This document shows positions 38,857 through 47,053 of a DNA stretch of 64,000 nt, piece by piece. The notes under the pieces are model-generated. The model was not told the DNA's origin and ran no database searches. It saw only the letters and a list, made by a program, of their open reading frames with translations. The stretch is from Aminivibrio sp. (GTDB lineage: Bacteria > Synergistota > Synergistia > Synergistales > Aminobacteriaceae), in contig NZ_JAESIH010000064.1 of assembly GCF_016756745.1 (NCBI RefSeq), positions 1-64,000 on the forward strand. The letters run 5' to 3'. The translations under genes were made by a program, and so were the position numbers. How positions within the stretch are numbered: the first letter of the stretch is position 1; each line of letters opens with the position of its first letter.

Positions 38857-40161
38857 TCACCCGGTCCTGAGCGGAAGACTTTCCGGAAGGACCAGGCGCT
38901 TTGCCGGGGCCATATCGACATTCTGCGGGGGGATGAGGCGAAATTCAGTCCCCGGAGGAAGTCTCCCCAGACAGGGGAGGGACCGGAGTTTTTCTCCGGC
39001 AGCCCGCTCCAGGTTTTCAGGAAGCGACGTCGTTCCCTCCGGCAGGACGGGAACCTCGAGCAGAAAAACAGGGGAAAGACCTCTCATCCTGACCTCGTAC
39101 CCGCCGAGCCACGGGAGGGAGAACAGGGCTTCATCCAGGTCCGCCAGTGGGACAAAACCGCCGGGAAGGTCAAGACCGTTCCCGTACCTGCCCCTGACGA
39201 TGATTCTGCGGAGGAAGGAGCCGCAGGAGCAGTCTCCGTGGAGGTACCGCCCCCGGTCGCCGGTGCGGTACCTCAGGAGGGCGGTTCCTTCCGCGTGGAG
39301 GGGTGTGCAGACTATTTCCCCTTCTTCTTCGCCCTGAAGAGGAGCCCCCGTACCGGGGGAGACGATCTCGAAGAAGAAGCCGTCCTCCATGACGTGCATT
39401 CCCGGCCCGTGGCCGCACGAGAGGGCGCCGCCGTATCCCGTCTCGGTGAGGCCGTAGTGCCGGAAGGCGGTGCATCCCCAGGCCTTCTCCACCGCCGATG
39501 CGAGGCTGTCGGAGGCATAATCGGAGCAGAGCAGGACCGACGACAGGCACTTTCCAAGAGGCGACAGAGGGTGCCTCGCCAGCCTGAGTGCCTGGGAAGG
39601 AAGGGCCACGAGGCAGTCCGGCCTCAGCCGGGCAATGATATCAAGGGTGCCGCCTGCGTCGGGGCAGGAGCAGAGCACCCCCTCCATTTCAGGGGCGAGT
39701 CCCCGGATGAGCAGGTTCCCCACGCTCCCGGGGCGCTCTCCGGGAAGAAGGATGAGCACCCTGCTCCCTCTGGGCACAAGGACTGTCATGCCTTCCGCGA
39801 AGATGCTCCGGGTCTTGGCCAGGTCCCGTTCCGTGAAGAATACCCGCTTCGGCGTCCCCGTGGTGCCGGAGCTGCGGGCGGTCACTATGCGGGCGATCTC
39901 GTCCTGGGGAACCGCCGGGAAGGCCATGGGATTTCCGGAAATGTCCCCAGGGGCAGTGAAGGGGAGGTCCCGGTATTCCTCCAGAGAACGGGGGAATCCT
40001 TCCGGGAAGGAAGCAAGCCGGTTCCGGTAGAAGGGACTGTTCCGCCGGGCATGATCCACGGCCGCCCGGAGCGCCGAGAGGCGGTATTCGTCCAGGGATT
40101 CGCGGTCCGTCCTTCCTCCCGTCTTCCGGGCGGTTCGGCCGTCGAAGGGGAAAGGAGTCAC
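38857..40161 (-). CDS. DVU_1553-type AMP-dependent CoA ligase
   Basis: 434 residues from GTG 40161, which overlaps the previous stop (GTGA); a longer frame to 40395 is in the shadow of the decayed gene. Adenylate-forming enzyme of the phenylacetate-CoA ligase branch. AMP-binding P-loop RSSGTTGTPKRVFFTERD near residue 110, HYGLTETGYGGAL near 245, and YRTGDRGRYLHGDCSCGS near 315. Such ligases accompany Mo-dependent aldehyde oxidoreductases in Desulfovibrio-type clusters; the acid substrate is unknown. Last gene of the cluster. Confidence 0.82.
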   Translation of the reverse strand: MTPFPFDGRTARKTGGRTDRESLDEYRLSALRAAVDHARRNSPFYRNRLASFPEGFPRSLEEYRDLPFTAPGDISGNPMAFPAVPQDEIARIVTARSSGTTGTPKRVFFTERDLAKTRSIFAEGMTVLVPRGSRVLILLPGERPGSVGNLLIRGLAPEMEGVLCSCPDAGGTLDIIARLRPDCLVALPSQALRLARHPLSPLGKCLSSVLLCSDYASDSLASAVEKAWGCTAFRHYGLTETGYGGALSCGHGPGMHVMEDGFFFEIVSPGTGAPLQGEEEGEIVCTPLHAEGTALLRYRTGDRGRYLHGDCSCGSFLRRIIVRGRYGNGLDLPGGFVPLADLDEALFSLPWLGGYEVRMRGLSPVFLLEVPVLPEGTTSLPENLERAAGEKLRSLPCLGRLPPGTEFRLIPPQNVDMAPAKRLVLPESLPLRTG

Positions 40162-40447
40162 GGGGCGTTTCCGTACAGGGAACGGCCTACCCTGGAAGCG
40201 GCGGTGAAGGCACAGAAGGGGAATAACGTCCCGCCGGCCGCCACGGCCTTGATGGGACATCGACGGAGCCGTTCCGTATCTATCGTCCATCCATCCTGGA
40301 AGGCCATGGCCGTCACGGTGAAGAGACGGCGCCTCCATGAGGGCCCGTCTCCGAATACACCGTCTTCCCAGCCCCCGTCCTCGGGGATGGTCCACCTTGA
40401 GGGAGACATTCGGGGCAGAGGGTCGCGGTTTCTCCCGGCAGGGTCAC
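40158..40447 (-). pseudogene. Decayed radical-SAM gene (internal deletion plus frameshift)
   Basis: Starts GTG 40447 overlapping the upstream stop. The first frame (to 40313) encodes a typical Cys-rich start, ETATLCPECLPQ...VYSETGPHGG, like that of radical-SAM proteins beginning SLCPECL...KxCPxHG. A second frame then encodes a typical C-terminus, RRRLFTVTAMAFQDGW, ERLRRCPI and LFPFCAF...GRSLYG. The roughly 300-residue core with CxxxCxxC is missing and the two parts are in different frames. The order of neighbours matches DVU_1554 in the Desulfovibrio arrangement. The C-terminal frame may survive for translational coupling. Confidence 0.65.
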
Positions 40448-40905
40448 TCGGGCAAGGGTCTCCCTTCAAGGCTGTCGATCCCGTTTTCTTCAAGGATGTT
40501 CATCGCCTTCATCCACACCGACCGGACGAGCATGGGGCACCGGGGTTTTCCGAAGGCTTCCAGGATATCCGCGCACCGGACACTTCCCCCGGGAAGGCCT
40601 GCCTCCGCACGGAACCATTCCGTGAGATCCATGAGCATGGCACGGAACTGGGGGTGCTCCCCTTCTCCCCGCCGCCCCTTCCCGGCGTAGAAACCGAGCA
40701 GGCAAGCCCCTCCGAGGAGGGCGCCGCAGGTCTCGCTCCCTTCGGCCACCCCCTTTGAAATGCCTCCCAGGGCACGGAGAAGGTCCGGGTTCTCTCTTCC
40801 CGTCCTCTCCAGGGCCAGGAGGAGCAGTATCTGGCTGCAGTGGTACCCCTCCGCCGACAGGGAGGCCAGCCGCATCTGAAAATCGTCCATTTCGAAGGGT
40901 TCCAT
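40444..40905 (-). CDS. DVU_1555-type C-GCAxxG-C-C family protein
   Basis: 153 residues from ATG 40905, overlapping the previous stop by one base (TGATG). The redox-type motif is present: GYHCSQILLLLALE near residue 20, ETCGALLGGACLLGFYAGKG near 58 and later Cys in VRCADILEAFG and RCPMLVR. C-GCAxxG-C-C proteins are small cytosolic proteins thought to bind metal or iron-sulfur via these cysteines. They occur beside Mo-hydroxylase maturation genes. The function in the cluster is unproven. Confidence 0.85.
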   Translation of the reverse strand: MEPFEMDDFQMRLASLSAEGYHCSQILLLLALERTGRENPDLLRALGGISKGVAEGSETCGALLGGACLLGFYAGKGRRGEGEHPQFRAMLMDLTEWFRAEAGLPGGSVRCADILEAFGKPRCPMLVRSVWMKAMNILEENGIDSLEGRPLPE

Positions 40906-41120
40906 CACTTGTCCTCCAGTATTTTTTCCACCTCGAGCATCTTGCCCGTGGCGAGTTCCTCGGGGACGAAGAGCATGCCGCAGGACGGACACGCCGGAAG
41001 CTCAATGGCAAAGACGCTCCCCAAATAGGTAATGTCCGTTTTCTTCAGCTCGAGAGCGCACCCGCAGGAGGCGCACCGGTACTCTCCGTACTTTTCAAAG
41101 GACTTGATCAGCTCATTCAT
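40905..41120 (-). CDS. DVU_1557-type small redox/zinc-ribbon protein
   Basis: 71 residues from ATG 41120 (ATGA overlap with the upstream gene; longer frame rejected). Two CxxC pairs, YRCASCGCALEL near residue 16 and ELPACPSCGMLFVPEE near 44, form a zinc ribbon or rubredoxin-like site. It is encoded between the dicluster flavoprotein and the C-GCAxxG-C-C protein, exactly as in DVU_1557 clusters. Likely a small electron carrier or structural partner for aldehyde oxidoreductase assembly. Confidence 0.82.
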   Translation of the reverse strand: MNELIKSFEKYGEYRCASCGCALELKKTDITYLGSVFAIELPACPSCGMLFVPEELATGKMLEVEKILEDK

Positions 41121-43393
41121 GGCGCCCCCTCCTCCCTTCCCTTCACTTCCATCCTGTGGCTCCACGCGCTGAACACTTCGAAGGTTCCGTCTTCCCGGGG
41201 CCGGTAGACCACCCAATAGGTCACGGCCGCCGGTTTCAGCCCGGCGATGAACGTTCCGTCAGGCCGGGCGATCTTCCGTCCCGATACCTCCCCGTTCCGG
41301 ATGACCCGGCGCACCGTGCCCGCAAGGATGCGGCGGGACTCGAGCAATTTCTCCGTTCCTTTGTCCATAACGAGGGACAGGGCATCCCGATCCGCCTCCA
41401 TCTTCTCTTCCTCCTTCCACAGGTATTTCCGCAGGTCCCGGACCAGAGCCGCCCGGTTCTCCCTCTGGTCCGACCAGGACACGGGCGGAAGGTCCCCGGG
41501 ATCCCCGTCGGACGGAGGGAAGAACAGGTCAAGAAGGTGCATCGTCCTCTTTCCCGTCCTGGCGAAGAGGTCCCGGCACATGGCGCAGTAGACGAGGAAA
41601 TCGGAGGGCGATTCCCCGCACCGCTCCTTCGCCGTTTCCGCCGCAAGAGCGGGGTTAGCGCACTCCTGCAGCCCTCCGAAGCCGCAGCAGGACGTGAGCT
41701 CCCCCGTCAGGGGCAGCTCCTCCGCCGGAACCTTCGTACGGGACACCAGGTCACGCACCGCCGCCCGCACCTCAGGCAGTTCCGCCGCCGTGCAGGGATC
41801 GTGAAGCGCCGCAGGGACTGAACGTATTGGGGCAGTCTCCGGTACGCCCTTTTCCTGCAGGACAGACCAGAGGGAGACGGCCCGGATTTCGGGCAGTTCT
41901 TTCCGGAAGACCTCCAGACAGCTCGTGCAAGCGGCGATCACCACGGGAGAGCCCATGGAGCGCCACTGGTCGAGAAACTCTTTCCCTGCCTTCTCCAGTT
42001 CCTTCCGGCAGCCGGCCCATCGCGCCGGGGCGCCGCAACACCGGAGCCAGAACCCCACTTCGCCGCCGAGAACCTTCCTGAGGTGTCCGTAGACGGATTC
42101 CGTGGTCCGGGGAGAAATCCCGGCAAGGCGGCATCCAGGGAAGAAGAGAAAGGCGCTCCTGCTATGGCCTGGTTCATGACGCAGAAGGGACGCTTCGGGA
42201 GAATTCCCGAAGGCCATATCCTCCAGGGCGAAATCATGGGCGGAGGGGGGCATCTTCTGCTGCGACACCATCTCCTGCCGGGCCGTGAGGCACAGATCCC
42301 TCATGGAGAAGCCGCCGGGACAGATCCGTTCGCACCGCCCGCACAGGGTGCAGGAGTTGATCATGCCGTTGGCGAGCCTCGTTCCCTGGATCACCGAGAG
42401 GTTATTGTAAATCTCCCGGGCGTACTTTTTCGGGTATCCCCCGTATTTCTGAAGGAATACACAGGACTTCACGCATTCCATGCACTCGCAGAGCAGGCAG
42501 CGCCCGGCCTCCCGGACTGCCTCGTCCCGGGTATACCCCTTGGGCGGAACCGGCACGGGAGGCGCGGGTTCAATCCCTTCGATATTCGTGAAAAGCCTTG
42601 TCGCATAGGGTCCCTCCTTCTCCCGGGAGGACGTGAGGGAGGCTCCCTGGAGGAACCGCTCCGCCGATTTCATCCCCCGGCGTCCTGCGGCGGCCCTGAA
42701 AATGAAGGAAGGGGTGTTCCCTCCCGCGAAGACCCCCGGCACGGCCGTTTCAAGGCTGACGGGATCCTCCCGTTCCATGAGCTCCGGGAAGGAGCGGCAC
42801 AGGGGGTCGTCCAGGCCCGCATAGACTGCATCGAACCTGCCGGCCAGTCCTTCGGGGGTGACGGAAGCATCCCAGGGAAGGAAGAGAACGCCGAGATTCT
42901 CCATCCATTCGAGCTCCTCCTCCACCATCTCCTCCGTGAGGACCGGCGAGAGGGAGAGGAGCTCCCGTCCGCCGGTCTCCCCCCGGAACACGGTAACGGA
43001 ATAACCTTTCCCCGCGCCGTCCAGGGCCGCCGTGAGGGAGCTGATGCCGCCGCCCAGGACCGCCGCGGTGCGTCCCGTCTTCGGGACCAGGATCCGGGGC
43101 CTGCGAAAAGGCCCCTCGTCGGCGCAGAACCGCTCCAGCGCCCCAAGCTCCACGGCGCCTCCCTTCTCTTGCCGGAGACACGCCTCCCGGCAGGGGCCGT
43201 CGCATATCCGGGAGAGAATCCCTGGGAGAGGAAGGGTTTTCTGGATGATCTTCCTCCCCTCGTCGAACCGTCCCTTCGCCGCGGCCTCGCAGAGGGCTCT
43301 GCCGTCGAGGTGGAGGGGACAGGCTGCCCGGCATCCGGGGGGCTCTTCCTGGACGCACCTGTTTTCGAATTCCACGAGCGTCTTCTTTTCCAT
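41117..43393 (-). CDS. DVU_1558-type pyridine-nucleotide/dicluster-binding oxidoreductase
   Basis: 758 residues. The N-terminus resembles glutamate-synthase small subunits (CRAACPLHLDGRALCEAAAKG...CDGPCREACLR). A Rossmann motif, VLGGGISSLTAALDGAGKG, is near residue 112. A dicluster ferredoxin follows near 298 and 345 (CLLCECMECVKSC, SCTLCGRCERICPGG). The C-terminal half has HdrD-like CCG segments (LRCCGAPARWAGC near 445 and SCCGFGGLQECAN near 570). The last 80 residues are basic and may form a separate domain. It probably passes electrons between NAD(P)H or ferredoxin and the aldehyde oxidoreductase. It starts 60 bp downstream of that gene. Confidence 0.82.
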   Translation of the reverse strand: MEKKTLVEFENRCVQEEPPGCRAACPLHLDGRALCEAAAKGRFDEGRKIIQKTLPLPGILSRICDGPCREACLRQEKGGAVELGALERFCADEGPFRRPRILVPKTGRTAAVLGGGISSLTAALDGAGKGYSVTVFRGETGGRELLSLSPVLTEEMVEEELEWMENLGVLFLPWDASVTPEGLAGRFDAVYAGLDDPLCRSFPELMEREDPVSLETAVPGVFAGGNTPSFIFRAAAGRRGMKSAERFLQGASLTSSREKEGPYATRLFTNIEGIEPAPPVPVPPKGYTRDEAVREAGRCLLCECMECVKSCVFLQKYGGYPKKYAREIYNNLSVIQGTRLANGMINSCTLCGRCERICPGGFSMRDLCLTARQEMVSQQKMPPSAHDFALEDMAFGNSPEASLLRHEPGHSRSAFLFFPGCRLAGISPRTTESVYGHLRKVLGGEVGFWLRCCGAPARWAGCRKELEKAGKEFLDQWRSMGSPVVIAACTSCLEVFRKELPEIRAVSLWSVLQEKGVPETAPIRSVPAALHDPCTAAELPEVRAAVRDLVSRTKVPAEELPLTGELTSCCGFGGLQECANPALAAETAKERCGESPSDFLVYCAMCRDLFARTGKRTMHLLDLFFPPSDGDPGDLPPVSWSDQRENRAALVRDLRKYLWKEEEKMEADRDALSLVMDKGTEKLLESRRILAGTVRRVIRNGEVSGRKIARPDGTFIAGLKPAAVTYWVVYRPREDGTFEVFSAWSHRMEVKGREEGAP

Positions 43394-43453
43394 GACGGAA
43401 CCTCCGTGAATAAAGGGGGAAGGGATAATTTTCCCTTCCCCCGCTATGGGACA

Positions 43454-46180
43454 CTACTCCTTTTTCAGCGCCGCCAGGACCTTCTCGGGGTAGGCGGGAA
43501 GCTTCGTGATCCTCACCCCGCAGGCATTATAGATGCCGTTGATGATGGAGGCATGGGGACTCGTGAGGGGAAGCTCGCCGATGCCGGCCGCGCCGTGGGG
43601 GCCGTCGGCCCTGGGCTCCTCGAAGTAGATGACCTCGATGTCGTCGGGGATGTCCTTGATGTAGGGGAACCCGGCACCGGGCATGGTGGAATGCTTCTCG
43701 ATGTCCTCGAATTCCTCGGAGAGGGCGAGGCCGATGCCCTGGGCAATGCCGCCGTAGTTCTGGCCGTCCACCACGAGACGGTTGTTGATCTTCCCGCAGT
43801 CGCACATGAGAGTCATGCGGTCCACGGCTGTCTTGCCCGTCTCCGTGTCCACGGTCACCTCGGCCATGAACACGCCGTACATGTAGATCACGAAGGGTTT
43901 GCCCTGACTGTTTTCGTCGCACACCGTCCCATCCACGGCGGACCACTTTCCGGCGAATGACGTGGGTTTTCCGGCGGCCTTCAGCTCATCATAGGTCATA
44001 TAGCCGCCGCCGGGTTTCGCGGTCTCCTTGAGCAGGGTCTCGCAGGCCACCCTGATGGCGTTGCCCGTCATGACCTGGGACCGGGAACCGCCCGCAGGGC
44101 CGGAATTGGGGCATTTCGCCGTGTTGGGCCACGTGAAGCGGAGCTTGTCGGGGGCGATGCCCAGGGGCCGCAACGCCTCGTGGGCCGTGCCGATGGCGCC
44201 GATGTCGGCTCCCTGGCCGTGGTCTTCCCAGGCGGAGCAGACGGTGATGGTCCCGTCGGGGTTCATGTCCACCCGGGCTTCGGAACCGTCGGGGCCGTCG
44301 AGCCCGCAGCCGTACACGCCCACCGAGAGGCCGACGCCTTTCTTGTAGCGGGCCGTGGAGCCTTCGGCGGCTCTCTTCTTCGCGAGTTCGTACTTCGGCC
44401 GGAGCGCCTCGAGCATCTTCGGCAGGGAATAGGATTCGGGGGCCTGTCCCGTGGGGGTGGTGCTTCCCGGCCGGTAGGCGTTCTTCAGGCGGATCTCCAG
44501 CGGATCCATGCCGAGCTTCTCAGCCAGCTCGTCCATAAGGACTTCGGAGGAGAAAAGGGACTGGGGGGAACCGTAGGCCCGGAAGGCCGATCCCCAGACA
44601 TGGTTGGTACACACCGTCCGGCCTTCGCCCCTGATGTTGGGAATGTCGTATCCCGCACCCATGAACTGGGTGCCCCGCAGGGTCAGCAGATCGCCGAACT
44701 CGGAATAGGGACCGTGGTCCACGGAATAGTCGGTCTCCATGGCGAGGAGTTTTCCTTCCCTGTCGGCGGCGAACTTCATGTTGACGAAGAAGGGGGAGCG
44801 CTTTCCCGTGTACTGCTGCTGCTGCTTCCAGGTGTAGTTCAGAGCGACGGGGTGACCCGTGGCCAGTGCGGCGGCGCCCACGAGGGCTTCCATGGTGGGG
44901 CTGAACTTGTAGCCGAAGGTGCCTCCCGCCGGATTGGTCACGAGGACCAGCTTCTCAGGCTCAACGCCGAGGCCTGGGGCGATCATGGCCAGGTGGAGAT
45001 GGACGCCGATGGACTTGGAATGGATCACCAGGCGCCCCTCGTTGTCCAGGTAGGCGAATCCCACGTCAGGCTCGATGGGCATGTGGGGCTGCCTTCCCAC
45101 GTAGAAGTCGTCCTCCACGGTGACCACGTCGGAGCGGGCGAAGATGGGGGCCGTTTCTTCCCCTTTCTTTATCTTCTGGGTGAAATACACGTTTGGCGTG
45201 CCGGGATGGATTTCGATGGCGTCTTCCGCCATGGCGGCGGGAGCGCTCATGTAGGCCGGAAGGACCTCCAGATCGAGTTTCACCTTCTCGGCAGCGGCGG
45301 CGGCGTTCTTGTAGTTGTCGGCGCAGACGATGGCTACGGCGTCGCCGTACTGGAAAATCTTCTCGTCGCATAGGATGGGACGGTCCCATCCGTCGCCCTT
45401 GTTCGTGGGGAAGGTGATGAGGCCGGTAATCCTGTTTTTCCCCCTGATGTCCTTGTGGGTGACGATCTTGTAGACGCCGGGCATCTTCTCCGCCTCGGAT
45501 GTGTCGATACCCTTTATGTTGGCGTGGGAAACCTTCGCCTGGACGAGGGCCGCGTGGAGGGTTTTCTTCGGCATCTTGAGGATCAGGTCCGCGCCGTAGT
45601 CCAGGGTCCCGGTAACCTTGGCGACGGCGGTGGGACGGGGGTACTTGCTGCCCCAGATCCGCCCGTCCTCCGGAAGGACGAAATCGAGCTCCTTCTCGTC
45701 CATCTCTCCCCGGAGCACCTTAGCGGCATCCATGACGGCGTCGACGATGGGCTTGTACCCGGTGCACCGGCAGGCGTTCCTGTTGGCCTGGAACCAGTCC
45801 CGGACTTCTTCCCGGTTCGGGTTGGGGTTTGTGTCGAGAAGGGCCTTGGCGGAGACGATGAATCCCGGAGTGCAGAAGCCGCACTGGGCGGCGCCGTGCC
45901 TGATCCAGGCCTTCTGGATGGGGTGGAGCTTCCCGGGGGCGCCGATGCCCTCGATGGTGGTGATGTCGGCTCTTTCAGGAAGCCTGGACATTTTGTACAC
46001 GCAGGAACGGGTATACTTGCCGTCGATGATCACGCCGCAGGAGCCGCAATGCCCCTGGCCGCATCCGATCTTGGTCCCGGTCAGCCCGAGCTGTTCCCTG
46101 AGCACTGAGGCAAGGGTGCTGTCATCCTCCACTATGATGTTCCGTTCAACACCGTTGACAAAAAAGACTTTCTGAATCAT
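43454..46180 (-). CDS. mop: Molybdopterin-dependent aldehyde oxidoreductase (Mop type)
   Basis: 908 residues, the length of Desulfovibrio Mop. The [2Fe-2S] ferredoxin domain has KIGCGQGHCGSCGV near residue 38; the helical [2Fe-2S] domain has QCGFCTPGFI near 98 and NACRCTGYKP near 137. From about 180 comes the xanthine-oxidase-family Moco domain (ATGHPVALNYTW near 425, GSAFRAYGSPQ near 530, catalytic Glu region GIGELPLTSPHASIINGIYNACG near 870). There is no FAD domain, so it is a one-chain aldehyde oxidoreductase. It oxidises aldehydes to acids in the cytosol. It is downstream of a candidate Moco riboswitch and leads the maturation cluster. Confidence 0.95.
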   Translation of the reverse strand: MIQKVFFVNGVERNIIVEDDSTLASVLREQLGLTGTKIGCGQGHCGSCGVIIDGKYTRSCVYKMSRLPERADITTIEGIGAPGKLHPIQKAWIRHGAAQCGFCTPGFIVSAKALLDTNPNPNREEVRDWFQANRNACRCTGYKPIVDAVMDAAKVLRGEMDEKELDFVLPEDGRIWGSKYPRPTAVAKVTGTLDYGADLILKMPKKTLHAALVQAKVSHANIKGIDTSEAEKMPGVYKIVTHKDIRGKNRITGLITFPTNKGDGWDRPILCDEKIFQYGDAVAIVCADNYKNAAAAAEKVKLDLEVLPAYMSAPAAMAEDAIEIHPGTPNVYFTQKIKKGEETAPIFARSDVVTVEDDFYVGRQPHMPIEPDVGFAYLDNEGRLVIHSKSIGVHLHLAMIAPGLGVEPEKLVLVTNPAGGTFGYKFSPTMEALVGAAALATGHPVALNYTWKQQQQYTGKRSPFFVNMKFAADREGKLLAMETDYSVDHGPYSEFGDLLTLRGTQFMGAGYDIPNIRGEGRTVCTNHVWGSAFRAYGSPQSLFSSEVLMDELAEKLGMDPLEIRLKNAYRPGSTTPTGQAPESYSLPKMLEALRPKYELAKKRAAEGSTARYKKGVGLSVGVYGCGLDGPDGSEARVDMNPDGTITVCSAWEDHGQGADIGAIGTAHEALRPLGIAPDKLRFTWPNTAKCPNSGPAGGSRSQVMTGNAIRVACETLLKETAKPGGGYMTYDELKAAGKPTSFAGKWSAVDGTVCDENSQGKPFVIYMYGVFMAEVTVDTETGKTAVDRMTLMCDCGKINNRLVVDGQNYGGIAQGIGLALSEEFEDIEKHSTMPGAGFPYIKDIPDDIEVIYFEEPRADGPHGAAGIGELPLTSPHASIINGIYNACGVRITKLPAYPEKVLAALKKE

Positions 46181-46355
46181 CCTGTTCCCAGCTCCTTCCG
46201 TTCATCGGCAGGGGGCAGGGCGGCAGAGTTCCGGACCTGTGCGCGGCCATGCGACGGGGACCGAAACCGCCGCCCCTTTCCTATTCACAATACCCTTCGC
46301 GCAGGGATCTCCGCATGATTTCCGCTGTACCAATCCCTCCCTTCATCGTGTGCTG
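46181..46355 (-). other. 5' leader of the aldehyde oxidoreductase gene
   Basis: About 175 bases between the leader terminator and the ATG; no gene seen. The start codon at 46180 has a GGAGCTGGG-like site. Confidence 0.5.
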
Positions 46356-46390
46356 AAAAAAAAGCCGTCCTCCAGACATGAGGACGGCTT
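46356..46390 (-). terminator. Intrinsic terminator downstream of the Moco-like aptamer
   Basis: AAGCCGTCCTC/GAGGACGGCTT perfect 11-bp stem followed on the minus strand by eight T residues; it would be the expression platform. Confidence 0.88.
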
Positions 46391-46391
46391 C

Positions 46392-46506
46392 GCCGTTTGC
46401 AAGAAAGCGTCCTCCTTGCCAAAGGGGAGGCGCGCCTGTTTCCGGGCGCACCCTAACGGTCGCTGTCCGTGGGGTTTATCCTTTAGGGCAGGCGACTCGG
46501 AGGAAA
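46392..46506 (-). ncRNA. Candidate Moco/Tuco riboswitch aptamer
   Basis: A structured, GC-rich segment on the minus strand contains CTCCGAGTCGCC, then GGAAACAGGCGCGCCTCC and the hairpin CCTCCCCTTTGGCAAGGAGG. As recalled, these words resemble parts of the Moco RNA motif (GGAAAC, GCCTCCC, TTTGGCA, GGGAGG). It lies directly before an intrinsic terminator and upstream of a molybdopterin aldehyde oxidoreductase, the right kind of target. The match was made by eye, without a covariance model. Confidence 0.5.
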
Positions 46507-46589
46507 AGATCGATATTCTCAGAAAGAAATTTCAAAAAAACACTAACTAGTCTGACCCATTTTATACCAGGAAGAGTCTCCGGACAAGC

Positions 46590-47021
46590 CTATTCCCAGT
46601 TGGTTATGTCCTTCCCCGGGCCGTCCCCTCCCTCTTCACCGTCGGCACCCAGGGAGAACAGGTCGTATTCTCCGTGGTCGCCGGGACACCGGTAGACGAA
46701 GGGGCTTCCCCAGGGGTCCACCGGGAGCTTCCGCAGGTAGCCTCCCTCCCGGTACTTCCTCGGCTCGGGAGGAATGGAGGGTTTCGTCACCAGGGCTTCC
46801 AGCCCCTGGGCCGTGGAGGGATACAAACTGCTGTCGAGCCGGTACATCTCCAGGGCCTGCTCGATCTCCCGGATCTGCACAGCCGCCGCGGTTCTCTTGG
46901 CATCCTCGCCCCGGCCAACCACCCTGGGCACCACGAGGGCCGCCAGCAGGCCGAGGATAACCACTACCACGAGCACTTCCACCAGCGTAAAGCCTATCCG
47001 TTTCCGCTGCCTTTTCCTCAT
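46590..47021 (-). CDS. gspG: Type II secretion major pseudopilin GspG
   Basis: 143 residues. Type IV prepilin leader RKRIG followed by the hydrophobic helix FTLVEVLVVVVILGLLAALVVP, with the prepilin-peptidase cut between Gly and Phe and Glu5 present. The C-terminal GspG signature YPSTAQGLEALVTKP near residue 66 and LPVDPWGSPFVYRCPGDHGEYDLFSLGADG near 95-125 are very typical, including the calcium-loop region. It polymerises into the periplasmic pseudopilus. It is the last gene of the Gsp operon. Confidence 0.95.
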   Translation of the reverse strand: MRKRQRKRIGFTLVEVLVVVVILGLLAALVVPRVVGRGEDAKRTAAAVQIREIEQALEMYRLDSSLYPSTAQGLEALVTKPSIPPEPRKYREGGYLRKLPVDPWGSPFVYRCPGDHGEYDLFSLGADGEEGGDGPGKDITNWE

Positions 47022-47053
47022 TGCGCAACCTCCGTTTCAGTTCTGCCCGCCCG

